Below, piece after piece: positions 1 through 6,000 of a stretch of DNA of 8,555 bases. This DNA comes from ZC4RG35 sp964571765 (GTDB lineage Bacteria; Actinomycetota; Acidimicrobiia; Spongiisociales; ZC4RG35). The number at the start of each line of letters is the position of its first letter. Position 1 is the stretch's first letter. The stretch is taken from positions 1 to 8,555 of the forward strand of contig CAZNDH010000050.1 of assembly GCA_964571765.1 (NCBI GenBank). Reading direction: 5' to 3'. The translations under genes and the position numbers were made by a program. The notes beneath the pieces were generated by a model. The model worked only from the letters and a program-made list of their open reading frames with translations, searched no databases and was not told the origin of the DNA.

Positions 1-78
1 CACCGTGCACACACTTCGGGCAAAGGCCGTCACAGAATCGCTTGCCTGACCGTCACGGTAGGAAGTAATGCCTGTTCA

Positions 79-3000
79 GTGCCAAGGGATGGCGAGCGGC
101 GACCGGCCGATCGCCGTGGGTCGGGTGGCCCAACCCGGGCGTATCCTGCTCCGGTGCCACCCTCCCCGAGTATCGCCGAGAGCACCGAGCCGATTCGGGG
201 CGAAGTCTTCAGCATCGAGCGATTGGAGCGGTACGGCCGCAGCCTCGCTCACGCCCATGAGACCACTTCCAGGAGGGGACGTCTCCGTCTCATCTCTGGT
301 CGCCTGACCGAGAACGGCAAGGTCCTCCTCGTCTCCTATCAGGAGTTGGCCGAAGCCATGAGGGAGGAAGCGTTGTTGACCCCGGCCGCCGAGTGGCTGG
401 TCGACAACTTCCATGTGGTGGAGAGCCAACTGCATGAGATCCGGGAGAACCTCCCGTCGTCCTACTACCGGCAGCTCCCCAAACTCAAAGAAGGTGGGCT
501 GGCCGGATATCCGCGGGTGTTCGGCATCGCCTGGTCCTATGTGACGCACCACGACAGCCGCTTCGACGCCGAGGCCCTTCGTCGATTCGTCGACGCCTAT
601 CAGGAGGTCGAGCCGCTCACCATCGGTGAGCTGTGGGCGATCCCGATCACGCTCCGTGTGATCCTTGTGGAGAACCTGCGACGGATGGCCGAGGAGATCG
701 TCGCGGCCCGGCGACTGAGGCGGGATGCCGATGACCTCGCCGACACCCTTCTCGGCGTAGGGGACCGATCCGCGGTCGATGCGGGACAGGTCGTCGACCG
801 TTTCGCCTTCAGGGAGCTCCCCCAGCCCTTCGTCGTCCAGCTGATTCAGCGGTTGCGTGACCACGATCCCGAAAGCACGCCCGGCTTGCGTTCGTTGCTC
901 GACCGTCTCGAAGCCGACGGAACCACCCCCGACGAAGTGGTGGCCCAGACCCATGACCGTCAGGCTGCGAGCAACGTCACCGTCCGCAACATCGTGACCA
1001 GCCTCCGTCACATTTCCGCATTCGAATGGCGCGAGTTCGTGGAAGGGGTGAGCCTCGTCGACCGCGTCCTCGCCGTGGAGAGCTCATTCGAAGAGCTGAG
1101 CTTTCCCACCCGCGACCACTACCGGCATGCAATAGAAGACCTCTCCCGCGCCTCGGGATCCTCCGAGCTGGAGGTGGCAGAGGCAGCGCTGCGGTTGGCC
1201 AGAGCGGACCTCCCCGATCGCCGCCAGAGCGACCCTGGCTACTACCTGATCGGGGATGGTCGAAGTCGGCTCGAGAAGGAGATCGGCTTCCGTCCCTGGT
1301 TTGGCTTGCGTTTGGCCCGGATGGTGCGGAGGCGAGCTGCCATTGCCTATGTCGGCTCTTTGGCACTGGTCACCGCGCTGGCCCTCTCGCTACCGCTCCT
1401 CACCATGGAACGTTCATCCCCTTGGGTCTGGCTGATGGCGGCTCTCGCCCTGATCCCCGCCACCGATCTGGCGATGACGCTGGTCAACCGGGCGGTCACG
1501 GCACTGGCGCACCCGCAGGTGCTCCCGTCGCTGGACCTGGGCGGTGGCCCCACTCGGGACTTGCGGACCATGGTGGTGATCCCGGCGATGCTCTCGGGGC
1601 CTGCCCAGATCGAAGCACTCGTGGAACGACTCGAAGTCCACTACCTCGCCCATTCCGAGGGCGAGTTCTACTTCGCCCTGCTCACCGACTGGCGCGACGC
1701 TGACCAACCCCAGGAGGAAGGGGACCTCGAACTCCTCGACCTGGCCAGGAGTCGGATAGAACGCTTGAACGACAGGCACGGGCTTGCTCCCGGGGGAGCC
1801 GATCGCTTCATGCACCTCCATCGCGCGCGGCAGTTCAACCCGGGGGAGGATTGCTACATCGGTTGGGAGCGCAAACGCGGCAAGCTCCATGAGCTCAACC
1901 GACTGCTTCGTGGCGCCAGCGACACCAGTTACCTCCCATGGCCAGGACGGATGCCCGAAGACGTGCGCTACGTGATCACCCTCGATGAGGACTCCCGTCT
2001 GCCTCCAGGTGCCGGAACCCGACTGGTGGCGACCATGGCCCATCCCCTCAACCAGGCCAGGGTCGATGAGCCACTTGGGAGGGTGGTCGAGGGTTATGGC
2101 ATCCTCCAACCCCGGATCACCGCCTTTCTGGGTGCGGGGGGAACCAGCTTCTTCCAGAGAGTGTTCTTCCCCCCGGCCGGGATCGATCCCTACGCGGCTG
2201 CGGTGAGCGACGTGTATCAGGACCTGTTCGGTGAGGGTTCTTACGCCGGCAAGGGAATCTACGAGGTCGACTCGTTCGAGGCGGCCCTCGAGGGCAGGAT
2301 CCCCGAGAACACCGTCCTCAGCCACGATCTCTTCGAGGGGTCGTTCGCTCGATCGGGTCTGGTCACCAACATCGAGGTCTTCGAGGAGTTCCCCAGCCAC
2401 TATGAGGTGGCCCTGTCGCGCCAGCACCGCTGGGTACGGGGTGACTGGCAACTACTCCCTTGGATCCTCGGATTTCGGGGCCCGCTGCCTTCCCTGGCGC
2501 GGCTCAAGATGCTGGACAACCTGCGCCGGAGTCTGTCGCATCCGGCCGCCCTGATGACCCTCCTGGCGTCTTTCGTCGTGCCCGGCGTCCCGGTGTGGCC
2601 CTGGGTCGTCTTGGTCATCGCCAGCATGACGCTTCCCGCTCTCCTGCCTCTCATCGAGAGGATGGTGCCTCGCCGTACCACCACGCCGGGGGCTGTCCGG
2701 CTCCGGAGATGGCGCATCGACCTGGGGCGAGCGGTCGGCCGTTTCGTGCTCCAGGGTGCCTTTCTGGCCCATCAGGCCCTGAGGATCACCGAGGCGATCG
2801 TGATCACTCTCTGGCGTCTGACCGTGACCCGTAAGGGCCTCCTCGAGTGGGTGACGGCGAGCGAGGACGAGCGTCAATTCACCCTGGATCGGGGCGCCTT
2901 TCTCAAGCGCATGGCCCCTTCGACGGTGGTGGCGTTGACAGGGCTCGCCGCTGCTGCCTTCGCCAAGCCGGAGGCATTGGCGGCGGCGCTGGTCTGGTCG

Positions 3001-6000
3001 GGTCTCTGGCTGGCGGCCCCATTCCTCGCCCATTGGGCCAGCGTTCCCCGCCGGGTGCGCGAGGCGGGGCCCCCCTCGACAGAGGAGAGCGGGACGCTGC
3101 GCCTGACCGCCCGAAAGACCTGGCGGTACTTCGAGCGGTTCGTCACCGAGGAGGACCACTGGCTGCCCCCAGACAACTACCAGGAAGACGTGGGGTCGGT
3201 CGCCCATCGCACCTCACCCACGAACATCGGTCTCTACCTACTGAGTGTGATCTCGGCCCGGGAGTTCGGTTGGATCGGATTGGGGGAGGCAGTCAGCCGA
3301 CTGGAGTCGACCATCGGCACCCTCGACCGGATGGAGCGTTTCAGGGGCCACCTCTTCAATTGGTACGACACCACGACGCTCGAGCCGCTGGAACCAAGGT
3401 ACGTCTCCACCGTCGACAGCGGAAACCTGGCGGGCCACCTGTTGGCGGCGGCCGAAGGCTGCGTCCTGATGCAATCCCTGGTGCCCGGCCCCGAATTTCG
3501 GGCCGGTCTGCTGGACATGGTCAGGTTGACGCGGGAGGCGGGGAGGAGGCTCCCTGCCTCCACCGTCGAAGTGGTGTCCCCTCGGGAACTGGACAACGCA
3601 CTCGATGTGTTCTTCAAGACCCTTCCCCAGCCCAGCGGGCCTGCCCTACCGGGAGGATGGGACGAGATCGAGGCGGCAGCGGAGACCGTCGTCGACATAG
3701 CGCGCACCCTGGCCGCCGATCCCGGCGCGGAGGACGTGCTCTTCTGGGCGGAGGGCCTGCTGGCGTCGGTGCGAAGCCACGGCGCTGATCGCCGGATCTT
3801 CGATGATCCGGAAGAGAGGGTCTCGCTCGTGGCGCGCCTCGAGCGGCTGGCCTCGAGGATGGCGGCCCTGTTCGAGGAGATGGACTTCTCGTTCCTGCTC
3901 GATACCGAGAACAACCTGCTCACGGTGGGATACCGGGTCTTCGAGTCGGCCCTCGATGGAAGCCATTACGACCTGTTGGCCTCGGAGGCGCGCCTCGCTA
4001 GTTTCGTCGGGATCGCCAAGGGTGATCTGCCCCCCGGTCATTGGTTCCGTCTGGGACGCTCGATGACACCGCTCGGCACTGAGGCCGCCCTGATCTCCTG
4101 GTCGGGGTCGATCTTCGAGTACCTGATGCCGCTCCTGGTGATGAGGTCTCCGCCCGAGAGCGTCCTCAGCACCACCTACCGGGCGGTGGTACAACGACAG
4201 ATCGATTATGGACGGGAGCGTCAGGTTCCCTGGGGCATCTCCGAGTCCGCCTATGCGCTCCGCGACGTGGCGCTCACCTATCAGTACCGGGCGTTCGGTG
4301 TACCCGGGCTGGGATTCGAGAGGGGATTGAGCGACAACTTGGTCGTCGCCCCCTACGCCACCCTGCTGGCGGCCATGATCGACCCCGCCGAGGCGGTGGC
4401 CAACCTGGAGCGTCTCGACGACCTGGGCGCCCTGGGGGCCTACGGGTATTACGAGTCGCTCGACTTCACCCCGGCGAGGCGACCCGAGTCGGGTGGGCCG
4501 GTGCTGGTTCGGGCCTACATGGCGCACCACCAGGCGATGTCACTGGTCGCGGCGACCAACGTGGTGTTCGACGGTTACTTCCGGGATCTCTTCCATCGTG
4601 ACCCTTCGGTCCGGGCGGCAGAGTTGCTCCTGCACGAGAGGGTCCCCCGTGATCTGGAGGTGGCGCGGCCCCGTGCCGAGGAAGTGACCGCCTCGGCCCG
4701 TCCCGTGGGGCAGGCAGAAGGGGTGGTGAGGAGAGTCCGCTCACCGCACGGGCGGGCACCCATGGCCCATCTCCTCTCCAACGGCCGCCTGAGCACGGTC
4801 ATCACCGCAGCTGGATCCGGGTACACACGCTGGCACGGACTGGCGATCAGCCGGTGGCGCGAGGACATAACCCGGGACAACTACGGCACCTACCTCTTCA
4901 TCCGGGACGAGGTGGGTCGGGTCTGGTCCCCCGGGTACCAACCCACCAGGGCGGGGTCCGACACCTACGAGGTGGCATTCAGCGAGGACAAGGCCGAGAT
5001 ATCGCGTGACGACACCGGGATCAACACTCGCCTCACGGTGGTGATCTCCGCCGAGGACGATGCAGAGGTGAGACGACTCACCCTCACCAACATGGGGTCG
5101 ACCACCCGTGAGCTGGAGGTGACTTCCTACGCCGAACTGGTCCTGGCTCCCCCTCGATCGGACGATGCCCACCCTGCCTTCTCCAACCTGTTCGTGCAGA
5201 CCGAGGAAGTCCCCGGGCACGACGCTCTCCTGGCCAGTCGCAGGGCGCGCTCGGCGGGGGAGGAGCCGCTCTGGGCGGGGCACGTTCTCGCCGTGACCGG
5301 TGAGTCGGTGGGCGGTGCCCAGTATGAGACGGACCGGTCCCGGTTCCTCGGCCGGGGGAATCCGGTCCACCAGGCGGCGGCCATCCACCGGCCATTGTCC
5401 AACTCTGTTGGTCGGGTGCTCGACCCGATCTTCAGCCTGCGACGGAAGGTGCGAATAAGGCCGGGTGGCAGTGCCCACCTCGACTTCATCACGCTGGTTG
5501 CCGAGACCAGATCGCGGGCTCTCGACCTCATAGACAAGTTCTCCGACCCTGACTCGTTCGAGAGGAGTGCAACCCTGGCCTGGAGCCAGGCGCAGGTACG
5601 ACTCAACCATCTGCGGGTCGACCCGGCCCAAGCACACGTGTTCCAGATGCTGGCCTCCAGCCTGATATACGCCGATCCGGCGAGGCAGGTGCCGCCACGA
5701 AAAGGCGGAACTCCTCTGGGATGGAGCACCCTCTGGCGTCACGGCATTTCCGGCGACCTCCCGATGGTGCTGGTCAGGATCGATCGTCCCGAGGAGCGCG
5801 GGCTGATCAGGGACCTACTCAGGGCACAGGAGTACTGGCGGATGAAGGGCTTGTTCGCCGACCTCGTCGTCATCAACGAGAAGCCCAGCTCCTATGCGCA
5901 CGACCTCGGCGACGTCATCGAGGAGCTGATAAGGGAGCGGGGCCGCCAGGTAGGGCAGGCTTCCGAGGGCGGTGTCTTCGTCATTGGGGGTGCCTCACTC

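Noticed and set aside
5..10. Short palindrome GTGCAC near the left edge.
   Set aside because: A six-base palindrome is expected often by chance and has no arms or context to suggest an operator.
42..71. Possible promoter: TTGCCT at 42-47 with TAATGC at 66-71.
   Set aside because: The -10 match is poor, the spacing is 18, and the candidate -10 overlaps ATG 68. Support is too weak to list as a feature.
2847..3788. A 313-codon + strand frame inside the TM and GH189 region, and other shifted + strand frames at 1026-1703 and 5721-6347.
   Set aside because: Their translations are low-complexity Gly/Arg/Pro-rich sequence typical of shifted GC-rich codons, while the synthase frame over the same bases carries strong family motifs.
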